Of a DNA stretch of 64,000 nt, positions 8,816-18,957 are shown piece by piece. Source of the stretch: an uncultured Campylobacter sp. (GTDB lineage: Bacteria; Campylobacterota; Campylobacteria; Campylobacterales; Campylobacteraceae); the NCBI GenBank assembly GCA_937990735.1, contig CALKQT010000003.1, positions 1 to 64,000 on the forward strand, in the 5' to 3' direction. The stretch's first letter is position 1; each line of letters starts with the position of its first letter. Made by a program: the position numbers and the translations under genes. A model generated the notes under the pieces. The model did not search any database and was not told the DNA's origin. It saw only the letters and a program-made list of their open reading frames with translations.

Positions 8816-9706
8816 ATGATAAAGAAACTGCTTTTTTCCGCAATGATATGTGCTGTTTGTGCAAATGCCGAAGTAGTAAACGGCGTCATCGCCGTGGTAG
8901 ATAATGAGCCGATCACCGGCTACGAACTAGCCAAAGTTCAGAAGCTAACGGGCGCTTCGCCGCAAGCTGCGATGGAAATTTTAATCGGGCAAAAGCTGCA
9001 ACAATCTGAGATTAAACGCCGCGGCATCGCGGTAAATGACGCGGAGATCGACGCGAGACTCAAAGCGATCGCCGATCAAAATAAGCTTAGCTTAGACCAG
9101 CTCAAAACCGCCGTGCAAAAGCAAGGTATAAACTACGATGACTTTAAAGCAAATATCCGCCGCACACTGCTTGAAGAAAAGCTCTATGGCTCGATATTCG
9201 CAGACGTACAGCACCGCACGACCCCCGAAAATGTCAAAAAATTCTACAGCCAAAATAGTTCATTATTTACAACCTTCGATAGCATCACGCTCACCCGCTA
9301 CATCGCAAAATCACAAGCTCCGCTCGATAAGATCCGCACAAATCCAAAGCTCCGCCCAAGCGACGTGTATGTGATGAAGGGGACCCTCAAAGCCAATCAA
9401 ATGGACGAGGGACTAAAATACATCGTCACGAACGTCGAGCAGGGCAAATTTTCGCCGATCATCCCTACGCGAAACGGCTACGAGATGTTTTACGTAAACG
9501 ACAAAAAGGGGCTTCGTACGCTTGATTTTGACAGCGTGCAAGATAGGGCGATCGAAGGCTACGTGACCTCTGAGCGCAAAAAGGCGATCACCGAGTTCAA
9601 CGACAGGCTCCGCTCAAATGCCAATATCCGCATTATCGAGCGCCCGCAGGCAAAAGCGCAAGGCGCAAAAACCGCCCCAAAAGTTAAAGTGCAAAAAAGG
9701 CAGTAA
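8816..9706 (+). CDS. SurA-like periplasmic chaperone (Cj1289 type)
   Basis: A 296-residue exported protein with a signal peptide ending at Ala-Asn-Ala (about 16-18). The N-terminal helical domain (about 20-130) begins with the SurA/PEB4 hallmark of a short beta strand followed by VVDNEPIT, and contains the repeated 'AIADQNKLSLDQLK' type helices that cradle unfolded outer-membrane proteins. A parvulin-like domain follows (about 145-260) and the tail is basic and Lys/Gln/Ala-rich. Position next to gltX and malic enzyme matches C. jejuni Cj1289, a SurA-like chaperone. Expected role is outer-membrane protein folding; whether the parvulin domain is catalytically active is not clear. Confidence 0.88.
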   Translation: MIKKLLFSAMICAVCANAEVVNGVIAVVDNEPITGYELAKVQKLTGASPQAAMEILIGQKLQQSEIKRRGIAVNDAEIDARLKAIADQNKLSLDQLKTAVQKQGINYDDFKANIRRTLLEEKLYGSIFADVQHRTTPENVKKFYSQNSSLFTTFDSITLTRYIAKSQAPLDKIRTNPKLRPSDVYVMKGTLKANQMDEGLKYIVTNVEQGKFSPIIPTRNGYEMFYVNDKKGLRTLDFDSVQDRAIEGYVTSERKKAITEFNDRLRSNANIRIIERPQAKAQGAKTAPKVKVQKRQ

Positions 9707-10200
9707 ATTTTAAAATCCGCCGCCGTACATTAAATTTGATAAAATTTAAAATATTTGCGTTATAATAATCAACGATTTTACCGAACTTAAAAGCGATCCT
9801 AGAAACGGCGGCATAAGCGCTGCGGACTTCGGCGCGAGCAAATTTCGCTTCCACATCGATACGGCCTTAAACTCGTCGCCATTTGGAGCGACGAATATGA
9901 CGGCGAGGAGCTAAATTTTAAAATTTATATAAATCTGCTTGGAACAAATTTACTTTTGATGCATTGCTTAAAGCCTCATCTACCGAGCCTCATACGCGAT
10001 TTGCAGTGCCCAAACCTTATCTTGCAAATCCTTGGGTTGCCTATCTCCACTCATTTAATAGTATCTCCTAAAAAAATTTTATGCATATAAAATAGGGGTG
10101 CTATCGATAAAATTTAGAAATTCCATACTCTAATTTTCGCAGTAAAATTATGCTTCCTAAAATTTCATCGCAGCATGGTGCCGGCAGAAGGCTGCTCGCG
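9707..10200 (+). pseudogene. Intergenic region with an unidentified gene remnant
   Basis: About 490 bases separate the SurA-like gene from the carB terminus. From about 9770 to 9910 one plus-strand frame is open and protein-like (INDFTELKSDPRNGG, then FGASKFRFHIDT). It stops, and the neighbouring frame continues as WSDEYDGEELNFKIYINLL and runs to a stop near 10085. The pattern suggests a frameshifted remnant without a proper start. I could not assign a family. A TTATAATAAT box at about 9770 may be a relic promoter. Confidence 0.35.
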
Positions 10201-13200
10201 CTACCTTCCGCTTAGATACTCCTGTAGCGTTTTAACTTCAAGCGCGGATTTGTCCTTTATCGAGCAGATCGAGCGCGTAGCGGCGATCGCCGCCTTCATC
10301 GTCGTAAAATACGGTAGTCTAAAGCGCAGTACGCTTTGGCGGATCTTCGCGGCATCGGTAGAGTTTGATTTACTATCGCTAGTGTTGATGACGAGCGAAA
10401 TTTCGCCGTTTTTGAGCTTATCCTCGATATTTGGGCGACCCTCGCTGATTTTATAGACAAACTCGCACTCCACGCCATTTTCGCCCAGCAGCTTGTGAGT
10501 GCCGCTCGTAGCTGCGATACTAAAGCCCGCGCTCGTAAGTGCGCGCGCAAGCTCTACGGCCCGCGGTTTGTCATGATCAGCTAGCGACAAAAATACCTTG
10601 CCGCCGCTTGGAAGCGCATTGCTCGCGCCGATTTGCGATTTAGCAAAGCTCTTGGCGAAATTTTCGCCGATACCCATCACCTCGCCGGTGCTTTTCATCT
10701 CGGGCCCTAGGATCAGATCCGCGCCCGTAAGCTTGTTGAAAGGAAAGACGCTCTCTTTAACGCAGATATGATTTTTAATACGCGGCTTTAAAATTCCCTT
10801 CTCTTCGACCAGCACGCCGAATTTATCGTAAAATTTTAAAGCCTCGCGCAGGCCCCCTTGCCACATTACGCGGGTAGCGACCTTTGCCATCGGAATTCCG
10901 CTCGCCTTGCTTACAAACGGCACGGTGCGGCTCGCGCGCGGATTTACCTCGATGATGTAAAGCTCGTTTTCAAAAATCGCGAATTGAATGTTCATAAGCC
11001 CTACGACGCCAAGATTTAGCGCGATCTCTTTGGTTTGACGACTTACCAGATCGATCATCTCCGCGCTTAGGCTAAGCGGCGGCAAGATACTCGCGCTATC
11101 GCCGCTGTGGATGCCCGCCTCTTCGATATGCTCCATTATCGCGCCGATATACACGTCGCGTCCGTCGCAGATCGCATCGACGTCAAGCTCGGTCGCGTCA
11201 AGTAAAAATTTATCTATCAGCACGGGAGAGTGGTGACTCACACTCACGGCTTCGCTCATATACAGCCTGAGCTCGGCTTCGCTATGCACGCGCCGCATCG
11301 CGCGACCTCCAAGCACGTAGCTAGGGCGCACGAGCACCGGATAGCCGATAGCAGCGGCCTTTTCGATCGCTTCGGCTTCACTTATAGCGGTATCGTTTTT
11401 GGGCTGTTTGACGCCGATGCTTGCGATAAACTCGCTAAATTTTTTGCGGTCTTCCGCTACGTCTATCGTGCGCGCGCTCGTGCCGATGATCTTGGCTCCC
11501 ACGGTGCTTAGGCGCTTGGCGAGCTTTAGCGGCGTTTGACCACCGAAATGCACGATCACGCCGTCGGGGTTCTCGGCCTCGATGACCGCTCTAACGTGCT
11601 CGAAATCGATCGGCTCGAAGTATAAAATATCGCTCGTGTCGTAGTCGGTGCTGACGGTTTCGGGGTTGCAGTTATACATTATCGTGGTGATCCCCATATC
11701 GCGCAGAGCGTAGCTGGCGTGCACGCAGCAGTAGTCAAACTCGATGCCTTGGCCTATGCGGTTCGGACCGCCGCCGATGATGAGAACCTTTTTATTATCT
11801 TTTGAAATTTTACGGCTTGCGATAGCGGGCGTTATGTTAGTGCTGGAGTACAGATACGGAGTAAGCGCCGCAAACTCGCCCGCACAGGTATCTACTTCGT
11901 TGTATTCAAGGTCGATGCCCTGTCTGGCGCAGGCAAAATGGATGTCGTTCTGCGTAAGGCCTAGACTATCTTTTTTGTTGATCAAATTTGCAATCATCTT
12001 ATCGCTAAAGCCCCAGCTCTTGGCCTGTCTTAGAAGCGCCGCGTCGTTGATGATCTCCATATCGATGCGCTCTTCAAATTTTACGATCTGCTTGATCTGG
12101 CTCAAAAACCAGCGATCGATCTTGCTAAGCTCGTAAATTTGATCCACGTTCATGCCCGCTCTAAAGCCCTGGGCGATATATAAAATTCTATCTTGCTGCG
12201 CGTTGCGAAGCCCGAAGATGAGATCCTTTTCGCTTAAATTTAGCTCCACGAAGCCGAAGTAGCCCTTCTCCAGCGAGCACAGCGCCTTTTGAATGCTCTC
12301 TTTAAAGCTGCGCCCGATCGCCATCACCTCGCCGATACTCTTCATCGCGGTGCCGAGATAGGGGTTTGCGCCTGGGAATTTTTCAAACGCAAAGCGCGGA
12401 ATTTTAGTCACGATATAATCGATCACGGGCTCAAAGCTTGCGGGCGTGCCGGTGATGTCATTTTTGATCTCATCCAGGCTAAAGCCTACCGCTAGCATCG
12501 TAGCGACTTTGGCGATCGGATAGCCCGTGGCTTTGGACGCGAGGGCCGAGCTGCGGCTTACGCGTGGGTTCATCTCGATGACGATCATCCGCCCCGTTTG
12601 CGGATTTACCGCAAACTGCACGTTTGAGCCGCCCGTATCCACGCCGATCTCGCGCAAAATTTTAAAACTCGCGTCGCGCATCGCTTGATATTCTTTATCG
12701 GTAAGCGTTAGAGCAGGCGCAACCGTGATGGAATCGCCCGTATGCACCCCCATCGGATCGAAATTTTCGATCGAGCAGACGATGATGCAGTTGTCCTTGT
12801 GATCGCGGATCACCTCCATTTCGAACTCTTTCCATCCAAGCAGGCTCTCTTCGATCAAAATTTCATTTATAGGGCTCACGTCTAGCCCATTTTGCGCGAC
12901 CTCTTTAAACTCGTCGATATTATACGCTACGCCGCTGCCTGCGCCGCCTAGGGTGTAGCTAGCGCGGATAATGAGCGGAAAGCCGATCTCATTTGCAGCG
13001 GCCATCGCCTCTTCGATATTGTAGGCGTATTTGGATTTAGGCAGATCCATTCCGATATTAATCATCGCCTCTTTAAATTTTACTCTATCCTCGCCCTTTT
13101 TTATCGCCTCAGGCTTGGCGCCTAGAAATTTTACCCCCCCTAGCTCGCCGCTTTCGTAAGCCTCCATCGCGACGTTTAGCGCGACCTGTCCGCCCATCGT

Positions 13201-13464
13201 AGGCAGGATCGCATCGACGCTCTCACGCTTTATGATACGCAAAATGCTCTCTTTGGTGATCGGCTCGATATAGGTGGCGTCGGCAAAATCGGGATCGGTC
13301 ATAATGGTAGCGGGGTTGGAGTTTATTAGCACTACGCGGTATCCGAGGCTCTTTAGCGTCTTGGCAGCCTGCGTGCCGCTGTAATCGAACTCGCACGCCT
13401 GGCCGATTACGATCGGACCGCTACCGATCAGCAAAATCGTCTTAATATCATCTCTTTTGGGCAT
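10201..13464 (-). CDS. carB: Carbamoyl-phosphate synthase large subunit
   Basis: CarB makes carbamoyl phosphate from bicarbonate, ATP and ammonia delivered by CarA, for pyrimidine and arginine synthesis. The 1087-residue protein has the usual duplicated layout: an ATP-grasp half beginning with [19 protein letters not shown], an oligomerisation section, a second half beginning with [17 protein letters not shown], and a C-terminal allosteric MGS-type domain (about 945-1087). The ATG at 13464 shares one base with the mreC stop (TGATG) and has AAGGA six bases upstream; the frame also extends to a TTG two bases into mreC, which is less likely. A run of seven G occurs in an early codon stretch but the frame is intact. 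It ends the fabZ-to-carB run. Confidence 0.97.
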   Translation of the reverse strand: MPKRDDIKTILLIGSGPIVIGQACEFDYSGTQAAKTLKSLGYRVVLINSNPATIMTDPDFADATYIEPITKESILRIIKRESVDAILPTMGGQVALNVAMEAYESGELGGVKFLGAKPEAIKKGEDRVKFKEAMINIGMDLPKSKYAYNIEEAMAAANEIGFPLIIRASYTLGGAGSGVAYNIDEFKEVAQNGLDVSPINEILIEESLLGWKEFEMEVIRDHKDNCIIVCSIENFDPMGVHTGDSITVAPALTLTDKEYQAMRDASFKILREIGVDTGGSNVQFAVNPQTGRMIVIEMNPRVSRSSALASKATGYPIAKVATMLAVGFSLDEIKNDITGTPASFEPVIDYIVTKIPRFAFEKFPGANPYLGTAMKSIGEVMAIGRSFKESIQKALCSLEKGYFGFVELNLSEKDLIFGLRNAQQDRILYIAQGFRAGMNVDQIYELSKIDRWFLSQIKQIVKFEERIDMEIINDAALLRQAKSWGFSDKMIANLINKKDSLGLTQNDIHFACARQGIDLEYNEVDTCAGEFAALTPYLYSSTNITPAIASRKISKDNKKVLIIGGGPNRIGQGIEFDYCCVHASYALRDMGITTIMYNCNPETVSTDYDTSDILYFEPIDFEHVRAVIEAENPDGVIVHFGGQTPLKLAKRLSTVGAKIIGTSARTIDVAEDRKKFSEFIASIGVKQPKNDTAISEAEAIEKAAAIGYPVLVRPSYVLGGRAMRRVHSEAELRLYMSEAVSVSHHSPVLIDKFLLDATELDVDAICDGRDVYIGAIMEHIEEAGIHSGDSASILPPLSLSAEMIDLVSRQTKEIALNLGVVGLMNIQFAIFENELYIIEVNPRASRTVPFVSKASGIPMAKVATRVMWQGGLREALKFYDKFGVLVEEKGILKPRIKNHICVKESVFPFNKLTGADLILGPEMKSTGEVMGIGENFAKSFAKSQIGASNALPSGGKVFLSLADHDKPRAVELARALTSAGFSIAATSGTHKLLGENGVECEFVYKISEGRPNIEDKLKNGEISLVINTSDSKSNSTDAAKIRQSVLRFRLPYFTTMKAAIAATRSICSIKDKSALEVKTLQEYLSGR

Positions 13465-14213
13465 CAATTTTCCTTTGTAACGACATACAAAAACGCCGGC
13501 ATCTCGGAGCTCACGTAGGGCTCTACGACGGCGCTTTTGTATAGCTTCCCGTTTTGAATTTCTTTAACCTTTCCTACCGGCACGCCGGCAAAAAAAATCC
13601 CGTCCTTGCCGCTGGTAAGCACCTCATCACCTACCTTGGGATCGAGCCATTGCGGGATATATCTAACCACAAGCTCGTTATTTTCGCCGCCTGCGACACC
13701 AGGAATTTGAGTATCTCCTATGAAAACGGAGAAATTGCTCTTTTCGTCGCGCTGTAAGATCGCAAGCGGGCGCCCGTCTTTATTTACTAAAATTCCTGCG
13801 GTCTTGCCCTCGCTGATGAGGCCGTAAATTTTGTTTGGGTTAAAATTTTCAAAATTTACGAAGAATTTGTTGTAGTCGTTTAGATTTGCATAGCTTAGCG
13901 CCTTTACGAGCTGGACTTTGGGCTCGTAAATGGAGCTATTTTTATCGATCAAAATTTTATTCAGCTCGCCCGCGAACGTACTAAGCAGCATCGCCGATTT
14001 TTTTAGCTCGGCGTTTTCTTCTCGTAGAGCTTTGATCGTCTCTGCCTGGTTAAAATGCTCGCTAACGGCGCTTTTTACCCGATCGCTCACGCCGTAATAA
14101 ACCTCTAAAATTCCTCCTGCAAATCCGATAAATTTGCCGTGGATATACGAGCCGAACGTAAGCGAAACGGCTACCAGCAAAACCGCGACGAGGAGGAGTT
14201 TGAGATTAGTCAT
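13464..14213 (-). CDS. mreC: Rod-shape-determining protein MreC
   Basis: MreC is the periplasmic, membrane-anchored partner of MreB that organises peptidoglycan synthases along the cell side wall. The 249-residue protein has one N-terminal membrane segment (about 5-25), a charged helix likely to be the coiled coil (about 55-80, with [17 protein letters not shown]), and a C-terminal double beta-barrel region ending near residue 240. It overlaps mreB by eight bases upstream and touches carB downstream. No mreD is seen, as expected for this group. Confidence 0.93.
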   Translation of the reverse strand: MTNLKLLLVAVLLVAVSLTFGSYIHGKFIGFAGGILEVYYGVSDRVKSAVSEHFNQAETIKALREENAELKKSAMLLSTFAGELNKILIDKNSSIYEPKVQLVKALSYANLNDYNKFFVNFENFNPNKIYGLISEGKTAGILVNKDGRPLAILQRDEKSNFSVFIGDTQIPGVAGGENNELVVRYIPQWLDPKVGDEVLTSGKDGIFFAGVPVGKVKEIQNGKLYKSAVVEPYVSSEMPAFLYVVTKEN

Positions 14214-15240
14214 TTGCCGCTTGTTTTAGCGATTTGATCTCTTCTAGGGCTTTTCCCGTGCCGTTTGCGACGCAAAGCAGCGGCTCGTCCGCGACGAAAA
14301 CCGGAAGCTTTACGGTGTCGCTTAGATACTTATCTAATCCGCGAATGAGCGCGCCGCCGCCCGTTAGTACGACGCCGTTTTCGACGATGTCGGCGGCAAC
14401 TTCGGGCTGAATGCTCTCAAGGACAAATTTTAACGCATCGGCAATCTCTCTGATCGAGTCTTTGATCGCCTCTCTAACGTCCTCACTCGTAAGATCAACC
14501 GAGCTTAAAAGCCCGCTGATCTGGTCTTTCCCTTTGACCGTGTAGGTAAGGTCTTTTTGCTGTTGCACCGCCGTGCCGATTTTGATCTTAATCTCCTCAG
14601 CCGCGCGCTCCGAGATAAGCAGACTATATTTTTCTTTGACGTAGTTAACGATGCTTGCGTCGATCTTATCACCTGCGACGCGAACGGATTTGGCGCTGAT
14701 GATGCCGCCTAAAGAGATAACGCCGATCTCGGTGGTACCGCCGCCGATATCTACGACCAGCGAGCCGCGCGCTTCATTTACCGGAAGCCCCGCACCGATC
14801 GCTGCAGCCATCGGCTCTTCGATTAGATAAACCTCGCGCGCGCCCGCTATCATCGCGCTTTCGCGCACGGCTTTGCGCTCGACCTGTGTTAGTCCGTACG
14901 GTACCGAGATGATGATGCGCGGGCTTACAAAAAAGCGGCGCTTGTGGGTCTTTTCGATGAAATACCTAATCATCTTCTCCGTCATATCAAAATCCGCGAT
15001 AACGCCGTCCTTCATCGGGCGCACCGCTTCGATATCGCCCGGAGTGCGCCCGAGCATCTCTTTAGCTTCGGCGCCCACGGCGATGATCCTTTGCTTGCCG
15101 TAGCGTTCGTTTTGCACCGCTACGACGCTCGGTTCGTTGATGATGATGCCTTTATCTTTTAGCAGCACAAGCGTGTTTGCCGTGCCTAGATCAATACCCA
15201 TATCCCTAGAAAATAATCCTAGAATCGAATCAAGTAACAT
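14206..15240 (-). CDS. mreB: Rod-shape-determining actin homologue MreB
   Basis: MreB is the bacterial actin that forms membrane-bound filaments guiding lateral wall synthesis. At 344 residues it has the expected length. The phosphate-1 motif GIDLGTANTLV (about 16-26), the VVDIGGGTTEIGV phosphate-2 block (about 168) and the C-terminal GGGALIRGLDKYL adenosine motif (about 295) are all visible. It lies ten bases after clpX and overlaps mreC, so filament and anchor are made from the same message. The clpX–mreB–mreC order matches C. jejuni Cj0275-Cj0277. Confidence 0.97.
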   Translation of the reverse strand: MLLDSILGLFSRDMGIDLGTANTLVLLKDKGIIINEPSVVAVQNERYGKQRIIAVGAEAKEMLGRTPGDIEAVRPMKDGVIADFDMTEKMIRYFIEKTHKRRFFVSPRIIISVPYGLTQVERKAVRESAMIAGAREVYLIEEPMAAAIGAGLPVNEARGSLVVDIGGGTTEIGVISLGGIISAKSVRVAGDKIDASIVNYVKEKYSLLISERAAEEIKIKIGTAVQQQKDLTYTVKGKDQISGLLSSVDLTSEDVREAIKDSIREIADALKFVLESIQPEVAADIVENGVVLTGGGALIRGLDKYLSDTVKLPVFVADEPLLCVANGTGKALEEIKSLKQAAND

Positions 15241-15249
15241 TTATCCCCT

Positions 15250-16488
15250 TTATGCAGTTAAATTTTGTTTTACAAGTATCGGCTTGGAGACGCCGTCTAC
15301 GACCTCTTTGGAGATGATGACGTCATAGCCCTTAAGCTCGGGCAGATCGAACATAATATCGATCATAATCTCCTCGATTATGCTGCGAAGTCCGCGTGCG
15401 CCGGTTTTGCGCTTAATCGCAAGGCTTGCGACCTCTCTTAGCGCGTCGTCATCGAATTTTAAATTTGCGCCGTCTATCGCAAAGAGCTTTTGATATTGCT
15501 TTAAGATCGCATTCTTCGGCTCGGTTAAAATTCTAACCATCGCCTTTTCGTCGATCTCATTTAGCGTAGCCACTACGTGCAAACGCCCGATGAGCTCGGG
15601 AATTATGCCGTAATGCACCAGATCGTCGGCCTCGACCATATTTAGTAAATTTAAGCTCTCTTTCTTGCTGCGCTTGGTTTGGTTAAACCCTAGCACGTTT
15701 TGCCCGATACGGCGGTTGATGATCTCGTTTAGCCCGTCAAACGCGCCGCCGCAGACAAATAGGATATTAGTAGTATCGATCTGGATGAAGTCCTGATTTG
15801 GATGCTTGCGGCCGCCCTTTGGAGGGATATTTACGACGCTTCCTTCGATGATCTTAAGAAGCGCTTGCTGTACCCCTTCGCCGCTTACGTCGCGCGTGAT
15901 GCTGCGGTTTTCGCTCATTCGCGCGATCTTATCGATCTCGTCTACGAATACGATACCGCGCTGCGCCTTCTCTACGTCGCCGTCCGCAGCCTGCAAAAGG
16001 CGGGTGAGGATATTTTCTACGTCCTCGCCGACGTAGCCCGCTTCCGTTAGGCTCGTAGCGTCGCTAATGGCAATCGGCACGTCCAAAAATCGCGCCAAGG
16101 TCTGCGCCATAAGCGTCTTGCCGCTGCCGGTAGGCCCGATAAGCAAGATATTTGATTTTGAAATTTCGGTATCGTCACCCTTTGCGTCGGTCTGTCTGAA
16201 AATTCTTTTATAGTGGTTGTAAACGCCGACGCTAAAAATTTTCTTAGCGCGCTCCTGACCGATGACGTAGCGGTTGAGAACCTCCATTAGCGCCTTTGGC
16301 TTGATAGCCTCGAAATCAATCTCTTTATTTTGATTTTGTATCGCCTCGTTTTGGCCTTCGCTGCCGTGGATGGCGGCGTACGCCATATCGATACAATAGC
16401 TGCAGATAGCCGCCGTACCGTCGTCGTTAGGATAGATACGACGTCCGTCCGCGCCCGTCTCACCGCAAAAACTGCACTTATTTGCCAT
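15250..16488 (-). CDS. clpX: ClpX unfoldase subunit of the ClpXP protease
   Basis: ClpX is a hexameric AAA+ unfoldase that recognises tagged proteins and feeds them to ClpP. The 412-residue protein has the N-terminal zinc finger (Cys5, Cys8, Cys29, Cys32), Walker A GPTGSGKT (118-125), Walker B with [10 protein letters not shown] near residue 175-185, and the sensor and arginine-finger region near [16 protein letters not shown]-terminal [10 protein letters not shown] and the [12 protein letters not shown] sensor-2 motif are intact. Its first base overlaps the last base of lpxA, so translation is coupled. Confidence 0.97.
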   Translation of the reverse strand: MANKCSFCGETGADGRRIYPNDDGTAAICSYCIDMAYAAIHGSEGQNEAIQNQNKEIDFEAIKPKALMEVLNRYVIGQERAKKIFSVGVYNHYKRIFRQTDAKGDDTEISKSNILLIGPTGSGKTLMAQTLARFLDVPIAISDATSLTEAGYVGEDVENILTRLLQAADGDVEKAQRGIVFVDEIDKIARMSENRSITRDVSGEGVQQALLKIIEGSVVNIPPKGGRKHPNQDFIQIDTTNILFVCGGAFDGLNEIINRRIGQNVLGFNQTKRSKKESLNLLNMVEADDLVHYGIIPELIGRLHVVATLNEIDEKAMVRILTEPKNAILKQYQKLFAIDGANLKFDDDALREVASLAIKRKTGARGLRSIIEEIMIDIMFDLPELKGYDVIISKEVVDGVSKPILVKQNLTA

Positions 16489-17279
16489 TAAATTTTACCC
16501 TTATCTAGCGGAATTCCGCGTTTAGTGTTGATTATAAACTCGCACATCTTGCGCACGTTTTGATCGCTCGTTTCGGCTAAAAGGATCTGTGCCTGCTCCT
16601 TTAAGCCCCCACCCTGGTTGAATAAAAATTTATACGCCCGATTTATCGTCTCGACCGTCTCTTTATCGAAGCGGCGGCGGATGCCCGTTAAATTTAACCC
16701 GCGGATATAGGCGCGATTCCCCTCGGCTAGGCAAAACGGCACTACGTCCTGACTAAGCGCGCTAGCCCCTGCGATCATGCAGCTTTCGCCGATCTGGACG
16801 AATTGATGCACGGGGGTAAGCCCGCCGATAACGGCATAATCGCCCATTACGACGTGGCCTGCGAGCGTGGCGTTGTTGGCTAGGATTATGTTGCTTCCCA
16901 ACACGCAATCGTGCGCGATATGGCAATACGCCATCATAAAGAGATTATCACCGATGTGCGTAAATCCGTCGCCCTTATGCGAGCCCGAACTGATCGTGCA
17001 AAACTCATGTATCGTAGCGTTTTTGCCGATGATTAGCCCCGTGCGCTCGCCATCTTCAAAGCTCATATCTTGTGGAATTTCGCCCACGATCGCGTATGAA
17101 AAAATTTTGGAGTTCTCGCCGATTTGAGTATCGCCGATGATGCGTGCGCCCTGCTTGATCGTGCAACCATCGCCTATTTTAGCCTGCGCGCCTACGAAAA
17201 CATACGGCTCGATCGTTACTTCAGCTCCGATCTGGGCGCCATCCTCGATGATCGCCGTGTGGTGAACTTTAGCCATCAT
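16488..17279 (-). CDS. lpxA: UDP-GlcNAc O-acyltransferase (lipid A step 1)
   Basis: LpxA transfers an acyl chain from acyl carrier protein to UDP-GlcNAc and starts lipid A synthesis. The 263-residue protein shows the left-handed beta-helix hexapeptide pattern through about residue 190 (for example [13 protein letters not shown], then [13 protein letters not shown]) and a helical C-terminal bundle. The catalytic region [21 protein letters not shown] is conserved around residue 125. It overlaps fabZ by four bases upstream and clpX by one base downstream, forming the fabZ–lpxA–clpX cluster. Confidence 0.96.
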   Translation of the reverse strand: MMAKVHHTAIIEDGAQIGAEVTIEPYVFVGAQAKIGDGCTIKQGARIIGDTQIGENSKIFSYAIVGEIPQDMSFEDGERTGLIIGKNATIHEFCTISSGSHKGDGFTHIGDNLFMMAYCHIAHDCVLGSNIILANNATLAGHVVMGDYAVIGGLTPVHQFVQIGESCMIAGASALSQDVVPFCLAEGNRAYIRGLNLTGIRRRFDKETVETINRAYKFLFNQGGGLKEQAQILLAETSDQNVRKMCEFIINTKRGIPLDKGKI

Positions 17280-17725
17280 TTATCCATTATCATCGCTTGA
17301 AGTTCCGCCTGCGCGGCCAATGTGGCGCCGTCGTTGATATAGGCTTCGCCCTTTAGCACCCAGATACGTCCACGGTGTTTGATTACGCTGATGCGATATT
17401 CAAGCTTGTCGCCGGGGCGAACCGGGTTTCTAAATTTAGCGTTGTCGATACTCATAAAATACACGACCTTGTCGCTTAGATCGACGCCGTCTTTCTCCAT
17501 GCTCTTAAACGCCAGCACGCCGCCTGCCTGCGCTAAGCCCTCGATAATCATTACGCCTGGATAGATCGGGTGCCCCGGAAAGTGGCCCTGAAAGATCTGC
17601 TCGTTGTAGGTTACGTTTTTATAGGCCTTGATGCTTTCGCCTATGTTGAGCTCTTCGACGCGATCTATCAGCAAAAACGGAAAACGATGAGGTAGGATGG
17701 AGAGAATTTCGTTTATATCTATCAT
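17276..17725 (-). CDS. fabZ: 3-hydroxyacyl-ACP dehydratase
   Basis: FabZ dehydrates 3-hydroxyacyl-ACP in fatty acid elongation and competes with LpxA for the same substrate, so the close pairing has metabolic sense. The 149-residue hot-dog-fold protein has the early [14 protein letters not shown] segment (10-23), the active-site helix start GHFPGHP with the catalytic histidine (47-53) and the partner glutamate in [11 protein letters not shown] (about Glu62). The stop codon overlaps the lpxA start. Confidence 0.97.
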   Translation of the reverse strand: MIDINEILSILPHRFPFLLIDRVEELNIGESIKAYKNVTYNEQIFQGHFPGHPIYPGVMIIEGLAQAGGVLAFKSMEKDGVDLSDKVVYFMSIDNAKFRNPVRPGDKLEYRISVIKHRGRIWVLKGEAYINDGATLAAQAELQAMIMDK

Positions 17726-17758
17726 TGATCTGCCTTTTTTAGAAATTTTAGAATCTTA

Positions 17759-18892
17759 TCAAATTCTTACTAAAATTTCCCTAACGTCTAAAAATATGCG
17801 CGAGAGCCCGTAAATTTGAACTTTGGCGGCTCTTATCTCATCCGTGACGATGATCGGCGAGAGCGAGCCCGCAGCGCACAGGGCGGCACGAGCTTTATTT
17901 TGGCGCGCAAGACTCGGCGGATTTTTTAGCATCTCAGATACGCTTTTGAAATTTGATCTTGAAATTTCGTTAAATTTCGCCAGGCTTAAAATTTTAATCT
18001 CCCCCTTGTCGCTGCAAAAGATTTCGCACTCTCGCTCCACGCTAAACTTCACGTTTTCGCGCGTAAAATGCGAGCCGAATAGCACAAACGAAGGCACTAC
18101 CTCGCCGTCAAATTTAATCCATGCGCGCAGCAGGCGGTAGTTTAAAAACCGATCGCGCAGCACGCTAAATTTCACCCCTTTTCTTTCGAGCGAGCAAAGC
18201 TTTTTATAAAATTTCAACTTCTCCTCTACCGAAGCGGGCAAAATTTGGCGATCGATCGGCGACATTAACTCGTAAATTTCGGCGCCTTGGGCTAAATTTC
18301 GCCTAAAATCCGCCGTCAAACTTCCGCCCGAATTCCGCTCGGTCTTTCGCTGCTCATTCCGCTGTGCCGCGAGAGCATAGATGCAGCCGCAGTAGTTTTG
18401 ATGATAGAGCGCGTCTTTTTTCGCGAGCGCAAACTGCTCGTTCGTGCCGCCGTTTTTGCGAAAATCGGGCGCGATAAACTCCAGCCCGTAGCGCTCACAA
18501 ATGCGCTGCAGCGAGCCGCAAAGCTGAGAGTGCGATTTTTTGGGACTCATAAGAAGCGTCGTAGTGATTTTGCGCTCGCCTAGGCTTAGCGCAAGCTCGG
18601 CCGTTTTTTGCATGCGAAAATCAAAGCAAAACTCGCAGCGCGCGCCCTTTTCGGGCTCATTTTCAAGCCCGCGCGCACCCTGTAGCCAGCCCTGAAAATC
18701 ATACTCGCCCGGGATAAATTTAATCCCTAAATTTTCGCAAACCCGCTTTGAGTCGTGCATTCTAAGAACGTATTCGCCGTAGGGGTGGATGTTTGGATCG
18801 TAGAAATAGCCTATTAGCGGCTCTTGCGCGAGCTCTTTTAAGCGACGCAAAAAATAATCGCAATCGACCGAGCAGCAGATGTGAACCAGCAA
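17759..18892 (-). CDS. queH: Epoxyqueuosine reductase QueH, long form
   Basis: QueH performs the last step of queuosine tRNA modification, reducing epoxyqueuosine at the wobble base. The first 185 residues hold the family signature: HICCSVDCD at 4-12, an IHPYGEYVLR segment, RCEFCFDFRMQKTA near 85-98, MSPKKSHSQL near 115 and NYCGCIYAL near 167, giving the paired cysteines for metal clusters. A C-terminal extension of about 185 residues contains a basic FYKKLCSLERKGVKF stretch and resembles the long form I recall from related epsilonproteobacteria. Translation appears to start at TTG (18892), preceded by AAAGGGTT; no better ATG is near. It lies 33 bases before fabZ. Confidence 0.85.
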   Translation of the reverse strand: MLVHICCSVDCDYFLRRLKELAQEPLIGYFYDPNIHPYGEYVLRMHDSKRVCENLGIKFIPGEYDFQGWLQGARGLENEPEKGARCEFCFDFRMQKTAELALSLGERKITTTLLMSPKKSHSQLCGSLQRICERYGLEFIAPDFRKNGGTNEQFALAKKDALYHQNYCGCIYALAAQRNEQRKTERNSGGSLTADFRRNLAQGAEIYELMSPIDRQILPASVEEKLKFYKKLCSLERKGVKFSVLRDRFLNYRLLRAWIKFDGEVVPSFVLFGSHFTRENVKFSVERECEIFCSDKGEIKILSLAKFNEISRSNFKSVSEMLKNPPSLARQNKARAALCAAGSLSPIIVTDEIRAAKVQIYGLSRIFLDVREILVRI

Positions 18893-18921
18893 ATTTTAAC
18901 CCTTTGCACGAAATTTTTGGA

Positions 18922-18927
18922 TATAAT
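18922..18927 (+). promoter_or_regulatory. -10 box of the DUF748 gene
   Basis: TATAAT preceded by TTTTTGGA lies 31 bases before the start codon at 18958, in the short gap after the divergent queH. The T-rich stretch upstream fits Campylobacter sigma-70 promoters. Confidence 0.55.
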
Positions 18928-18957
18928 TTTACGCTATCAAAATTAATGAGCGGAAAA

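Noticed and set aside
13134..13140. Run of seven C (G on the coding strand) inside carB as a phase-variable tract
   Set aside because: Too short for typical Campylobacter slippage, and carB is intact and metabolic.
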